Shown: in pieces, positions 33,970-43,230 of the stretch
How the letters are laid out: each line of letters begins with the position of its first letter
How positions within the stretch are numbered: the stretch's first letter is position 1
DNA from: a bacterium
GTDB taxonomy: Bacteria; Planctomycetota; Planctomycetia; Pirellulales; Pirellulaceae
Direction of reading: 5' to 3'
DNA: 54,131 nucleotides
Assembly (NCBI GenBank): GCA_024743355.1
Contig: JANSWS010000008.1
Coordinates: 1-54,131, forward strand
Program-made: the position numbers and the translations under genes
Notes under the pieces: model-generated
What the model was told of the DNA's origin: nothing
What the model saw: the letters and a program-made list of their open reading frames with translations, nothing else
Databases searched by the model: none

Positions 33970-35421
33970 ATGCGAATTCAACTGGTAAGCAACCTATTTC
34001 CGCCACATGTCATCGGTGGCTACGAAATCGGATGTTTGCGATTCGCGCGAGCCGCGAAGCAAGCCGGGCATCAAGTCCAGGTTTTAACCTCGCTGGCGAC
34101 CGGCCGATTGCGCAAAAGGTCGGAAGCTGTGGATCTCGACGTGCAGCCCATCTTCGCTCCTGTCTACAACTATGAATCGGTTTTAAGTGATGTGCCCGCC
34201 GACCTGGACCCCGCCGCGTTCGGAGGCATCATCCCTGCCAACTGCATCGCTCTGGAGCATCAAATTACGGAATTTCGTCCCGACGCCATCTGGATTCAGA
34301 ATCCGCTGGGTCTGGGGCCCGTGGGCATCTTGGAAACTGCCGCTGCGAGTGGGGTCTCCACCGCGTTGCAACTGGGAGATCATTTAGACGGAACAGTGGC
34401 CGATCATCAGATTGGATTCAATGTCTTGCCTAGGTGGATTCGGGCTAAGGCCAAAGTTGGCGGAATCGCGGTTTCCCAAAAAACGCTAGAGCGAAATGAG
34501 ATCCATGGTCGCTTTGGTAGATCGATCGTGGTGGCCAATGGAGTCTCGATTCAGTCGGGCTGCGAGCCCGTCCATTCTTTGTCCGAGTCCAAACTGAATT
34601 TGATTTACTTCGGACAAGTCGAGAGACACAAAGGCCTACTGCAGTTGGTGGAGGCGTTCGCGCTACTGCATTCGAAGGTCAGTCAGGAAGTTGCCTTGCA
34701 CATCGCCGGGACTGGATCCGAGGTATTCGCCAACGAGCTGCGACAACGGATTGCCGAATCTGGAGTCCGTGATAGTGTCCAACTACACGGTTTCTGCGAG
34801 CCCCAAGCGCTGCGCGAGCTACTGGATTCCATGCACATTGCCGTTTTCCCTCTGAGCGCAGACGAGCCCTTCGCATTTGTCGTGATTGAAGCGCTTCAAG
34901 CCGGATTGTCGACGGTGGTTTCCAAGGAAGCCGGCGTTGCCGAGTTCCTTCCGCAGGACTATCCCTTCTTCATCCAGGACCGAAATGAACCGGCCCAAAT
35001 CGCCGACGTGCTGGAGCAACTCATTTCCGACAAGACTGCCGCTTATGAATGGTGTCACTTGCTTCAAGAAGCGGTTTTGGAAAACTGTGATCTCGATCGC
35101 AAATGCCTGCCACGCTGCCTGCGATTTCTGCGAGAGGGAAGCCGCAATTTTGAGGCGTCCTTTTTCTCCCCGCAGGTCGGATATCAGACTTCTCTACGAA
35201 ATACTCGGATCGAAGATGGCCTGAGCAACTGGTACGCGGTCAGGCATTTGGAGAACGTGTTGGAAGATCATCGCCATGCACAGAGGCAGGCACTGACAGT
35301 GGTGTCCAAGTCGTCCCCCGGTCGCAAACTTGAGCGGTGGATCAGGAAGCGGATTCCAAAGGACATGCGGCAGGCAATGAAAGAACGTCTGCGGCTTGCT
35401 CCAAGCAAGCTTGCTGGCTGA
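33970..35421 (+). CDS. GT4-type glycosyltransferase, paralogue B
   Basis: A 483-residue close paralogue of the gene at 31072: both begin with SNLFPPHVIGGYE and share VLTSLATGRL and YNYE.VLS. By eye roughly two thirds of the first 70 residues are identical. ATG 33970 is chosen over 33946 because it aligns with paralogue A and follows an AAGGAA ribosome site. The donor domain has NLIYFGQVERHKGLLQLVEA and FPLSADEPFAFVVIEALQAG. The same basic tail is kept (GLSNWYAVRHLENVL, then GRKLERWIRKRIPKDMRQAM). Two nearly equivalent enzymes in one operon suggest successive additions of similar sugars. Confidence 0.85.
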   Translation: MRIQLVSNLFPPHVIGGYEIGCLRFARAAKQAGHQVQVLTSLATGRLRKRSEAVDLDVQPIFAPVYNYESVLSDVPADLDPAAFGGIIPANCIALEHQITEFRPDAIWIQNPLGLGPVGILETAAASGVSTALQLGDHLDGTVADHQIGFNVLPRWIRAKAKVGGIAVSQKTLERNEIHGRFGRSIVVANGVSIQSGCEPVHSLSESKLNLIYFGQVERHKGLLQLVEAFALLHSKVSQEVALHIAGTGSEVFANELRQRIAESGVRDSVQLHGFCEPQALRELLDSMHIAVFPLSADEPFAFVVIEALQAGLSTVVSKEAGVAEFLPQDYPFFIQDRNEPAQIADVLEQLISDKTAAYEWCHLLQEAVLENCDLDRKCLPRCLRFLREGSRNFEASFFSPQVGYQTSLRNTRIEDGLSNWYAVRHLENVLEDHRHAQRQALTVVSKSSPGRKLERWIRKRIPKDMRQAMKERLRLAPSKLAG

Positions 35422-35516
35422 GCTTATCCGAAGCCAAGGAAAATATCGGCAAATGCCCAAGCGGCTAATGGTCCTCGGATAGGTTCCACAGCCCTAAACA
35501 GGAAGGACAGTTTCGG

Positions 35517-38057
35517 ATGAGTTCCAAAAAACTTCTAGCGTTCAATTTTCCTAACGCGGAGTCCACGCAGTGGCTGAAGAAGGTTTTAAGCTGTGCGGCT
35601 GCTGAGGGCTGGGAGCTCTTTTGGGTTGACTTCTTCGGTGATCAGCTTTTTCCGCTACAGGATCTAGCTGATGTGGACTGTCACTATCACGTATTCCTGG
35701 ATCGCAGCCAAGGTTCCGCTCCGCGTCTGTCCGAAGAACAGTATTGTCAGCTTATGGGAGACGACATCGACTTCCTGCGGATCGCAACGCATGAGCAGCT
35801 GGTGGCTGGATTGCCCGTGGAAGAAGCCAGCATGTCGGCGGAAGGAATTCCTCGACAGCGTTTGCGGGGTGCCGCGTTCCGTATGGAACAGCTGCTCAAG
35901 AGCCTGCGACCGGATTTTGTTTTGGTGCCTCAAGGGGTCCACTCGCTCAGCCGCATTGCTCTGGCGAAATGTCGGAAATTCAACATCCCGGTTGCCGTGC
36001 GCGAGTCGCCCTTTTTTCCCGACTATTGCTTAATTGACACACAGGGCATGCATTTCTTGCCCAACGAATCTGAGATCGCGTCGCGTTGGCCTGAATTCGA
36101 AGGCTTGCCACTCAGTCTCGAGCAGCAGCATTTCGTCGATTCTTTTTTGAATGCGTGGAAGAGCAACGGACAATCGAAGTACAACCAGAGACAGGATGCC
36201 AGCGAGCTCGAGTTACTGACTTGCGACATTGAGCGGGCGAGACGTCAAGGTCGGCGGCTCCTGTTCTTCCCAGGGCAACTCGATAATGACGCAAGTGTGC
36301 TTTACGGTTTGCAGGCTTTTGATTCGCTACGCGATTTCGAGACGTGTTTGTTGCGTGACTTGCCAGAGGACGCACATCTTGTCTTTAAGCCTCATCCTTA
36401 TGCCACGCATGTTGGAATTACAAATCAGCCCAACATAAGTGTCTGTAACCAGGTCGGTGTTCATGAATTGCTGCGGCTTACGGACGCAGTCGTTACCTTC
36501 TCATCAAACGTCGGGCTCGAGGCCTTGCTCTACGACAAGCCCGTGGTGTGTGCAGGGCGACCGCATTACTCCGGCAAAGGCATCACTATGGATATTATGA
36601 ATCGGGGTGAACTATCTGCTTGTTTGGCCGAAGCAGCGTATTTTGTGCCCAATAAGACTGTGCGGGATCGCTATTTGCATTATCTCCTAACGGATTATCT
36701 GTTCCACGAGACGGATAGCCGCGGCTTTACTCGCAAGGCGGAACGGGCGCTCCAGACAGATGGCGACAAGGACCAGCGCGTGCCCTTTGGCGGACAAGCA
36801 TCGCGGCAGCTTCGAGATTATCTGGAGACCGCTGAAGCTTACACGAGGCTGTCGCGGGAGAATCTAACGCATGACGAAATTCTTACACGCCTGGCCGGAA
36901 AATTGCCGGACCAATGTGCCAAAGAACGCAGCATCAAAGCCGCTGATTTAAAGAGCGGTGAACGACAGTGGGGACTCAGTTTTCAGGACATCGAAGTTGG
37001 ACATCTAGCTAGATATAGCCTGGTGGAAAAGCTCCTTCCGGACAGCTGTAAGGTCCTGGATATTGCCTGTGGTACGGGATACGGCAGTTTCATCATGGCT
37101 GCCCAAGGCAATCGACAGGTAACAGCGGTGGACGCATCGCAAGAAGCCATTGGCTTCGCCCGCAGTCACTGGAAGCATGCGCAAATTGAGTACGTGCATG
37201 CTTCCTGCGGATCGTTCTTCGAAGCCGGCACGCAAACCTTTGATGCTATCGTATGTTTGGAAACGGTCGAGCATTTGGTGAATCCGCGACGATTTCTGGA
37301 ATCTTGCTGGCAGTCGTTAAGCGATCGCGGCATGCTGGTGCTGTCCGTGCCTCATGCCAATGTGTTCCCGCTCTTAGATACGGAATTCCATGTCCAACAC
37401 TTTACAGAGCAATCGTTGCGTCAACTGTTTGATGGCTATGATCCCCAGTTTGTCTCGGTTTTGGGACAGAACGGAGTGAGAATCTCAGACAACAAGGATT
37501 CTGCCAGGTTTCTGATGTGCGTTGTTGCCAAGCAGGGGCTCGGCGATCTATTGGAGTCCGTGTTGCCATTCGAGTTGGACCGCTTGCCCGAACGTGATGT
37601 TTTCGAGATTCCAGCCAGTCTTTTCACTTCACCTCAGGGTGTTCTTTGCTCGGGCAATCTGCAATTACCCGCAGGCATGAGTGAAGGAATTGCTTTCTAT
37701 GGTCCCTACTTTAATTTTCCAGAGGGATGGTATCAGGTCCAATTCCATTTTGCGGAGGGGCGTCTACCCGCCGCTCGCACGCGTTTGGACGTGGCTCAGT
37801 GCACGGGAAGAATTCTGGCGGAAGGTCATGCCGCTGAGCTCGATCAGAAAACCTTGCTGTTTCACCATGATCAGCCGGATATACAGTTGGAGTTTCGGGC
37901 CATCATTGAAGGGGCTGGTTCGGCGCACAGTTCGATGTTTAGCGGAGTAACACTGACCAGGTGCGAAAGCCTAAGGCAAGCCCAGGCCGCGAAAGTACTA
38001 CCCTTGGCTATGCACAACCCGCAGACCACGCAGATTATGGAATCAGCTATCAAATGA
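35517..38057 (+). CDS. Capsule-type glycan transferase fused to a methyltransferase
   Basis: An 846-residue three-part protein. Part one, about 1-440, resembles capsule polysaccharide proteins (KpsS/WcbA type): VPQGVHSLSRIALAK, FPGQLDNDAS, FKPHPYA (290-296) and the donor-site TFSSNVGLEALLYDKPVV near 327-344 followed by GRPHYSGKG. Part two, about 480-675, is a class I methyltransferase with VLDIACGTGYGS (513-524), a D-A-S at 539-541 and CLETVEHL. Part three, about 690-825, has GIAFYGPYFNFPEGWYQVQF and looks like a small beta-sandwich domain. AGGAAGGA precedes the ATG. It is followed by the ABC exporter gene. A capsule-like glycan that is capped and methylated is plausible. Confidence 0.8.
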   Translation: MSSKKLLAFNFPNAESTQWLKKVLSCAAAEGWELFWVDFFGDQLFPLQDLADVDCHYHVFLDRSQGSAPRLSEEQYCQLMGDDIDFLRIATHEQLVAGLPVEEASMSAEGIPRQRLRGAAFRMEQLLKSLRPDFVLVPQGVHSLSRIALAKCRKFNIPVAVRESPFFPDYCLIDTQGMHFLPNESEIASRWPEFEGLPLSLEQQHFVDSFLNAWKSNGQSKYNQRQDASELELLTCDIERARRQGRRLLFFPGQLDNDASVLYGLQAFDSLRDFETCLLRDLPEDAHLVFKPHPYATHVGITNQPNISVCNQVGVHELLRLTDAVVTFSSNVGLEALLYDKPVVCAGRPHYSGKGITMDIMNRGELSACLAEAAYFVPNKTVRDRYLHYLLTDYLFHETDSRGFTRKAERALQTDGDKDQRVPFGGQASRQLRDYLETAEAYTRLSRENLTHDEILTRLAGKLPDQCAKERSIKAADLKSGERQWGLSFQDIEVGHLARYSLVEKLLPDSCKVLDIACGTGYGSFIMAAQGNRQVTAVDASQEAIGFARSHWKHAQIEYVHASCGSFFEAGTQTFDAIVCLETVEHLVNPRRFLESCWQSLSDRGMLVLSVPHANVFPLLDTEFHVQHFTEQSLRQLFDGYDPQFVSVLGQNGVRISDNKDSARFLMCVVAKQGLGDLLESVLPFELDRLPERDVFEIPASLFTSPQGVLCSGNLQLPAGMSEGIAFYGPYFNFPEGWYQVQFHFAEGRLPAARTRLDVAQCTGRILAEGHAAELDQKTLLFHHDQPDIQLEFRAIIEGAGSAHSSMFSGVTLTRCESLRQAQAAKVLPLAMHNPQTTQIMESAIK

Positions 38058-38065
38058 CGCCAGCT

Positions 38066-38095
38066 CCGGCCACCGCGGCATGCTGCGGTGACCGG
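38066..38095. other. GC-rich hairpin after the capsule-transferase gene
   Basis: CCGGCCACCGC at 38066-38076 pairs with GCGGTGACCGG at 38085-38095 (one G-U wobble), with an 8-base loop. It starts 8 bases after the stop codon at 38055-38057. No T-tract follows, so it may stabilise or attenuate the upstream message rather than terminate it. Confidence 0.5.
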
Positions 38096-38255
38096 CCGGA
38101 GGCGACGGACGGTTCAAGCTGTCCGCGGCACCGAGGCGAATCGCAATGCAGCTGATATGGACACTCGTGGCGGACTTAGCTAGGAATGCTTGTGCCGGGC
38201 GATGCGTCCGACCCAACTCATCCGCAGGACTTCACGCACCTCTGTATCGGTGACC

Positions 38256-40253
38256 ATGCAAAACTTCATCCGAGCTCTCAAGCAAGCAATTCCATATTGG
38301 CGATCCATCGTGTTTGCGGCCTTTTGTTCGTTTGCCGTCGCATCATTGTGGGGACTCAATATCGGTGCCTTCTATCCGATTCTCGAAGTCACCATAGGCG
38401 GCAAGTCGATGCAGACCTGGGTGGATGAGGAGATAGCCCGGTACGACCAGTCGGTCACGAATCTTCGTGAGCAGTCCTTGGCATTACTGGAGAAAGCAGA
38501 ATCGATCCAGCAGCCCGATTCTGAGCAGCGGCGGTCCTTACGTGCCCAGTATTTTGCCTTGGAAAAAGAGCTGGATCGCGAGTTGGCCAAAAAGAAAAGC
38601 TATCAAAGGATGGTGCCGTGGGTGAAAAATTGGATTCCCTCAGATCCATTCTCCACCATCGCTATTCTGGTCGCAGCCTTGATTGCTTCGACCCTGGTGA
38701 AACACTTTTTTTTGATCGCCAATGAAGTTCTGGTGGGACGCGTCGCTCTCAACATCTCGCGGAATATTCGTATGCAAGTCTTTGACAAGGCCATGCATAT
38801 GGACCGAGCCAACTATGCGATCTACGGTACGGGTGGATTTACAGCCAGCATCACTCATACCACGGACATGCTGACCAATGGGCTGATGAGCACCCTAGGT
38901 GCCGCCATGCGCGAGCCGTTAAAGGTGATAGCCTGCTTGCTGGGAGCGGCATTCATCTGCTGGCGTTTGCTGTTGCTAAGTGTGCTGGTAGCCCCGGTTG
39001 TGGGGCTGCTGCTGTACATGATCACTAAACGTCTACGGGAGATTTCCAGAACCGAGCTGAGTAAGGCTCAGAACTACCATTCGGTGATGCTCGAAGCCTT
39101 GGGCAACATCAATACCGTGCAAACCTTTCAGATGGAAGACTACGAATCCCAACGGTTCGGCAAAGCCACGCAGGCCGTACGCGACTTTGGGTTGAAGTTT
39201 GTCTTCTACACTTCGCTCTCCAAGCCTGTGATCGAGTTCCTGGGCTTGGGCATGCTCGGAACGACGATCGTTGGTGGGGCTTATCTGGTTTTGAATCAAG
39301 AAACACAAATTTTGGGCATTCCGATTTGTAGCGAGCCGCTGAGTGTATCGGCGCTGCTGGTGTTTTTTGGAATGTTGGTCGGCGTCAGTGATCCCCTGAG
39401 AAAACTCTCAGCCGTCTACTCGTCGATCTATGCAGGTTCGATTGCCGCGGACGGCTTGTATGGCATGTTGGATCATGCCAACCAGATTGCCAGCCCAGCC
39501 CAGCCGACTCCTGTTTCCAAGCCGCATCACAGTCTTGAGCTTCAAGATGTTACTTTTGGCTATTGCGAGGGGCAGAATGTGCTGCAGAACGTTAGCTTGC
39601 AAATTCCCTTTGGCTCCACGGTGGCAATCGTTGGCCAGAATGGTACTGGAAAGTCTACGATTATCAATTTGCTGTGCCGCTTTTACGATCCCCAGGTCGG
39701 AAGCTTGGCTCTGGACGACGTCGATTTGCGGCAGATGAGCGTAGAGGATCTACGTAGCCGCATCGCACTGGTAAATCAGCAAACGGAACTGTTTGATCGA
39801 ACCGTCTCCGACAACATTCGTTACGGCAGGCCCGATGCCACCCAGGAAGAGGTGGTTCAGGCGGCCAAGCGAGCACATGCCCACGAGTTCATTACCACGC
39901 GTCTTCAGGACGGATACGACACGTTGGTGGGCCAAAATGGCGGCAAGCTGAGTGGTGGTCAAAGGCAACGCATCGCGCTGGCGCGAGCCCTGTTGTGCGA
40001 TCCTGAGATCCTGATCTTGGATGAAGCGACCAGCCAGATTGATATGCATAGTGAGCAGTTGATCCGCGAGTCTCTGGAAGAACTGCAAGGTCAGCGAACC
40101 ATCATCATCATCACCCACCGGGAAAAGCTGTTAGAGTTGGCGGATCGCGTCTTTGAGCTAAAGCACGGGCAGTTGGTGGAGATGCAGCACGCATCGAAGG
40201 CGAAACATGCGACTGGCTTGTCCAACTCGAGTTCCTCCAAGTCCGCGGCCTGA
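38256..40253 (+). CDS. MsbA-like ABC exporter (permease-ATPase fusion)
   Basis: A 665-residue type IV ABC exporter half-transporter; two copies form the pump. ATG 38256 is chosen over 38190 because it puts MQNFIRALKQAIPYW just before TM1. Between TM1 and TM2 lies an unusually long charged segment (ARYDQSVTNLREQSLALLEK...LEKELDRELAKKKS) that should form a coiled coil. The ATPase domain has Walker A GQNGTGKST (460-468), a Q-loop, signature LSGGQ at 565-569, and Walker B LILDEATS. At the end of a glycan operon it most likely flips lipid-linked glycan or lipid. Confidence 0.85.
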   Translation: MQNFIRALKQAIPYWRSIVFAAFCSFAVASLWGLNIGAFYPILEVTIGGKSMQTWVDEEIARYDQSVTNLREQSLALLEKAESIQQPDSEQRRSLRAQYFALEKELDRELAKKKSYQRMVPWVKNWIPSDPFSTIAILVAALIASTLVKHFFLIANEVLVGRVALNISRNIRMQVFDKAMHMDRANYAIYGTGGFTASITHTTDMLTNGLMSTLGAAMREPLKVIACLLGAAFICWRLLLLSVLVAPVVGLLLYMITKRLREISRTELSKAQNYHSVMLEALGNINTVQTFQMEDYESQRFGKATQAVRDFGLKFVFYTSLSKPVIEFLGLGMLGTTIVGGAYLVLNQETQILGIPICSEPLSVSALLVFFGMLVGVSDPLRKLSAVYSSIYAGSIAADGLYGMLDHANQIASPAQPTPVSKPHHSLELQDVTFGYCEGQNVLQNVSLQIPFGSTVAIVGQNGTGKSTIINLLCRFYDPQVGSLALDDVDLRQMSVEDLRSRIALVNQQTELFDRTVSDNIRYGRPDATQEEVVQAAKRAHAHEFITTRLQDGYDTLVGQNGGKLSGGQRQRIALARALLCDPEILILDEATSQIDMHSEQLIRESLEELQGQRTIIIITHREKLLELADRVFELKHGQLVEMQHASKAKHATGLSNSSSSKSAA

Positions 40254-40428
40254 TTCATCAAGGGACGTTGGGGAAGCAGAGCAATCTGCGTTTGGGAAAA
40301 CTGTTGGGTTGCAAATACGCAGCCTCCCACAAGACCATTCCGCCTTTGGACCATTCCCCTGTGGGGTCTTGAACCCGTGTCTGATGCCCTTGTTGTCAGT
40401 CAACCCAAAGTCGAGCGCTGACCGAGCA

Positions 40429-41952
40429 TTAGGCCGCGTCGGCTACCGAACTGCGGGGTGCGTAACGCACAACGTTCGTAGCAACTCGGTCATCCAAATT
40501 GGGGCGGAAGATCGTCAACACGGTAAAGGGTAAAAACCAAGCCATATACAAACCGCCGCCAAAACCGTGCCAAAACTGAACGGCCAGCATAATGGCAGCT
40601 GTGCCGCACATGAGTGAACCCAAATTCTTCCGCGGCGGCCAGAATACGAAACTAGCGCTCAATAGAATGCATCCGACCAAGATGGGTATCCTAAAGTCGG
40701 CTGCTAATCCGTGTCCGCTGGCCCATATGCCCTCCAGACCGTCCATCCGCGGCAGCCATAAGCCGAACATGCGGCTAATGTTGTCCGTAAATGAGGACCC
40801 CGCGAAGGCCAGCAAGATCACCAGAACGGCCAGACTGATCACGAAGCCAGTGATCAGTCTTCCCAATCCTCGGTGCCAGTAGAAGCTGATCCAGAGCGGC
40901 ATCAGAAACAGAGGGTAATACACAAGGCCCGCGGCAAAGCCTAGCAACATTCCGGCAATCATCGGTTGGCGGTAGGCCAAAATTGCTAGCACCAGAAAGG
41001 CCGCTGGTACCGTATGTTCCAAATTGCCGGTCATCTGGGCGGTGTACGGCAGCAGTAAATACATCACCGCGCAGCCTATGCCTGTGCGAACATTATCGAA
41101 GTGCCAATAGCCTACGCCTACAATTCCCACGATGATGGCTAGATTGGAGATGATCGCCAAGATCCTCGCTACATTTGGTAGCCAGGCTTTGGGCGCCGCC
41201 GAAGCATTTACCGGCCAATCGGAGGCCGTGTCCTCTGGCGTGGTGGGTAGAGCGGGCAGCATGTGCAGCAACACATAACCGGGGCCGAGCGACGGCCCTC
41301 GCTCCTGCTGCTCGCGCGGCGAGCTGGTTACCACATTGGCCATCAAAAACAGAAACAGTGAGATACCGATAAAGCTCAAGCCGCCAATGGTAAGGTTGGG
41401 AACTAGCAGCGGGCGGCGAACCAAGGCCGGATCGATCAGCATCCGGATCATGAGCAAGGCGCAGGCGATCAGCAGTGAGGCAAAGCCGTAGAACTCGATT
41501 CGAGTCGGAGGCCAGGCAACTTGCTCGTCGTTAGGGCGTGGGTACGAGGGGGCACCTAGGGTTGCCGCGTCAGGGACTTCCGCATTTCCCGCATCGTCCG
41601 GCTGTAGACCGCCAATGCTGCCGGAAAAACTTGCCTCCGCGGTATTCGACCCCGCGCCCTCCGCCGGTTGGACTTGGGTAAGCCTGGCCGCCGTAAGTAT
41701 GACTTCGGGCCGTTCCGTCCGGACTTCGGCCAGAGCGGCGGCAGAAATGGCCGGCTCAGCAGCCAATTGTCTTCGTCTGCCTTCGTAGACCATCATCAGG
41801 CCAGGAGCCAGCAAAATCAGCAATACAATGTCCAAATTCCTGACGCTGAAGAAGCGGTGGAACACAAAGTAAATGCTGAGCAGAAGAAACGACGAGAGGA
41901 ATACCCACGTCGCCGGCTCGGGCCTTTGGTAATATAAAAGAAGATGACTCAT
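40429..41952 (-). CDS. Polytopic membrane protein of unknown function
   Basis: A 507-residue protein with about ten hydrophobic segments, two at the N-terminus (WVFLSSFLLLSIYFVF and VLLILLAPGLMMV), then a hydrophilic stretch from about 60 to 150 rich in Ala/Glu/Pro, then eight or so further segments. The C-terminal half contains AYRQPMIAGMLLGFAAGLVYYPLFLMPLW, a layout that recalls lipid-linked GT-C glycosyltransferases (DUF2029/GT87), but no catalytic motif stands out. It is convergent with the ABC exporter at the edge of the glycan locus. Confidence 0.65.
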   Translation of the reverse strand: MSHLLLYYQRPEPATWVFLSSFLLLSIYFVFHRFFSVRNLDIVLLILLAPGLMMVYEGRRRQLAAEPAISAAALAEVRTERPEVILTAARLTQVQPAEGAGSNTAEASFSGSIGGLQPDDAGNAEVPDAATLGAPSYPRPNDEQVAWPPTRIEFYGFASLLIACALLMIRMLIDPALVRRPLLVPNLTIGGLSFIGISLFLFLMANVVTSSPREQQERGPSLGPGYVLLHMLPALPTTPEDTASDWPVNASAAPKAWLPNVARILAIISNLAIIVGIVGVGYWHFDNVRTGIGCAVMYLLLPYTAQMTGNLEHTVPAAFLVLAILAYRQPMIAGMLLGFAAGLVYYPLFLMPLWISFYWHRGLGRLITGFVISLAVLVILLAFAGSSFTDNISRMFGLWLPRMDGLEGIWASGHGLAADFRIPILVGCILLSASFVFWPPRKNLGSLMCGTAAIMLAVQFWHGFGGGLYMAWFLPFTVLTIFRPNLDDRVATNVVRYAPRSSVADAA

Positions 41953-42305
41953 AGCATGCCAGTTTCTCAGTCCAAGGCCCTGGGGACTATCCGGGACTGA
42001 CCGGCGAACGGTGGGTCCATGGGGCAGCTCGATTCTCGTCCTTCGCTTCGAAGGCCGCCAAGGAGTAATCGAGTGTCCCGCAAGCTTCCAATTCTACACG
42101 ATTGCAGGGCAATATTCGGCAAGAAGATCGGGCCACTCAAGCCTTTAGGATAAAGTTGTCTACTAACAATGCAAGACCAAGGGATGAAGGGCTCAGCCAA
42201 TCTGCCCGCCGTCCAATGGCGGAGCGGTCTTGGTATGGGGGGCTGTTGGCGGGGGTTTCTGGCCCTGAACTTTTTCGCTTTCCGGTAAGTTTAGCCAGGT
42301 GGCTC

Positions 42306-43217
42306 GTGAGTCAGATACTCGAATTGTTTGCGGGAATCGGGGGTATGCACGCCGCTTGGCCGGAAGCCCAGACGGTCGCTGCGTACGACATCAATCGCGT
42401 TGCAGCCAATGTTTATCAAGACAATTTTGATAGCGTTGACTATCGCGTCCGCGAACTACAGCGAGTTTCGCTTGAAGAGCTTGAAGCCTGCCATGCCGAC
42501 ACCTGGTGGATGTCACCACCCTGCCAGCCTTATTGTCGATTGGGCGGTCGCCGTGATCTGGAAGATCCACGCTCCCTGGCTCTGTTGAGTTTGGTCGAGG
42601 CCATTGCCCGGTGCAGCCCGAGGCATTTGGTGTTGGAGAATGTGGTTGGCTTTGAAACTTCCAGATCCTGGACGAGGTTGAAGGCAGCCCTCGACAGGGG
42701 TGGGTATCGGCTCCTTACTGCTGCTTTGTGTCCGTCCAAGATGGGATGGCCAAACCGGCGACCCAGGTTTTACCTGATTGCTAGCCGCGGTCGCATTTCC
42801 ACTTGGCGTGAATTGCCGAGTTATAAAAAGCGTTTGGCCAGCTTGATTGACCCCGAACAGGATCGCTCGCAGCAGCCAGAGCTCTGTTTGTCCGAGCGGC
42901 AATTCCGCTTCTTGAGCGGAATGGACCGCGTGGATCGCAGTGATCCTCTGGCGGTTACCGCTTGCTTCACCGGAGCTTACGGTAAGTCTTTGCTGAAAGC
43001 GGGCTCTTACTTGCGCGTCGATGATCGCTATCGAAGGTTTGCCCCACGCGAAGTTGCAAGATTGTTAGGGTATTCAGATTCTTTTCAATTTCACGGATTG
43101 ACGACCCGCCAGCAATGGCGGTTGCTTGGCCAAAGTCTGTCGCTGCCCGTGGTGCGATATGTAGTCTCGCATCTACCGCACGGACCTCCGCCTTCGCTCC
43201 CGCACTGGGGTGCATGA
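42306..43217 (+). CDS. DNMT2/TRDMT1-like cytosine-5 methyltransferase
   Basis: A 303-residue C5-cytosine methyltransferase. I chose the GTG at 42306 because it puts motif I (LELFAGIGGMHAAW, 5-18) at the N-terminus and AGGTGG precedes it; the frame opens at 42102. Motif IV is MSPPCQPYCRLG with catalytic Cys73; motif VI LVLENVVGFE; motif VIII RPRFYLIA. The C-terminal part has CFT (220-222) in ACFTGAYGKSLLKAGSYL, then RFAPREVARLLGYSDSFQF and RLLGQSLSLPVVRYV, the order seen in eukaryotic DNMT2. CFT is a DNMT2 hallmark. No restriction endonuclease adjoins. A tRNA-Asp C38 target is inferred, not shown. Confidence 0.85.
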   Translation: MSQILELFAGIGGMHAAWPEAQTVAAYDINRVAANVYQDNFDSVDYRVRELQRVSLEELEACHADTWWMSPPCQPYCRLGGRRDLEDPRSLALLSLVEAIARCSPRHLVLENVVGFETSRSWTRLKAALDRGGYRLLTAALCPSKMGWPNRRPRFYLIASRGRISTWRELPSYKKRLASLIDPEQDRSQQPELCLSERQFRFLSGMDRVDRSDPLAVTACFTGAYGKSLLKAGSYLRVDDRYRRFAPREVARLLGYSDSFQFHGLTTRQQWRLLGQSLSLPVVRYVVSHLPHGPPPSLPHWGA

Positions 43218-43230
43218 ATTGAGGCCAAGC

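Noticed and set aside
42306-43217. Restriction-modification system
   Set aside because: No endonuclease gene is adjacent and the C-terminal half follows DNMT2 rather than restriction-associated methyltransferases.
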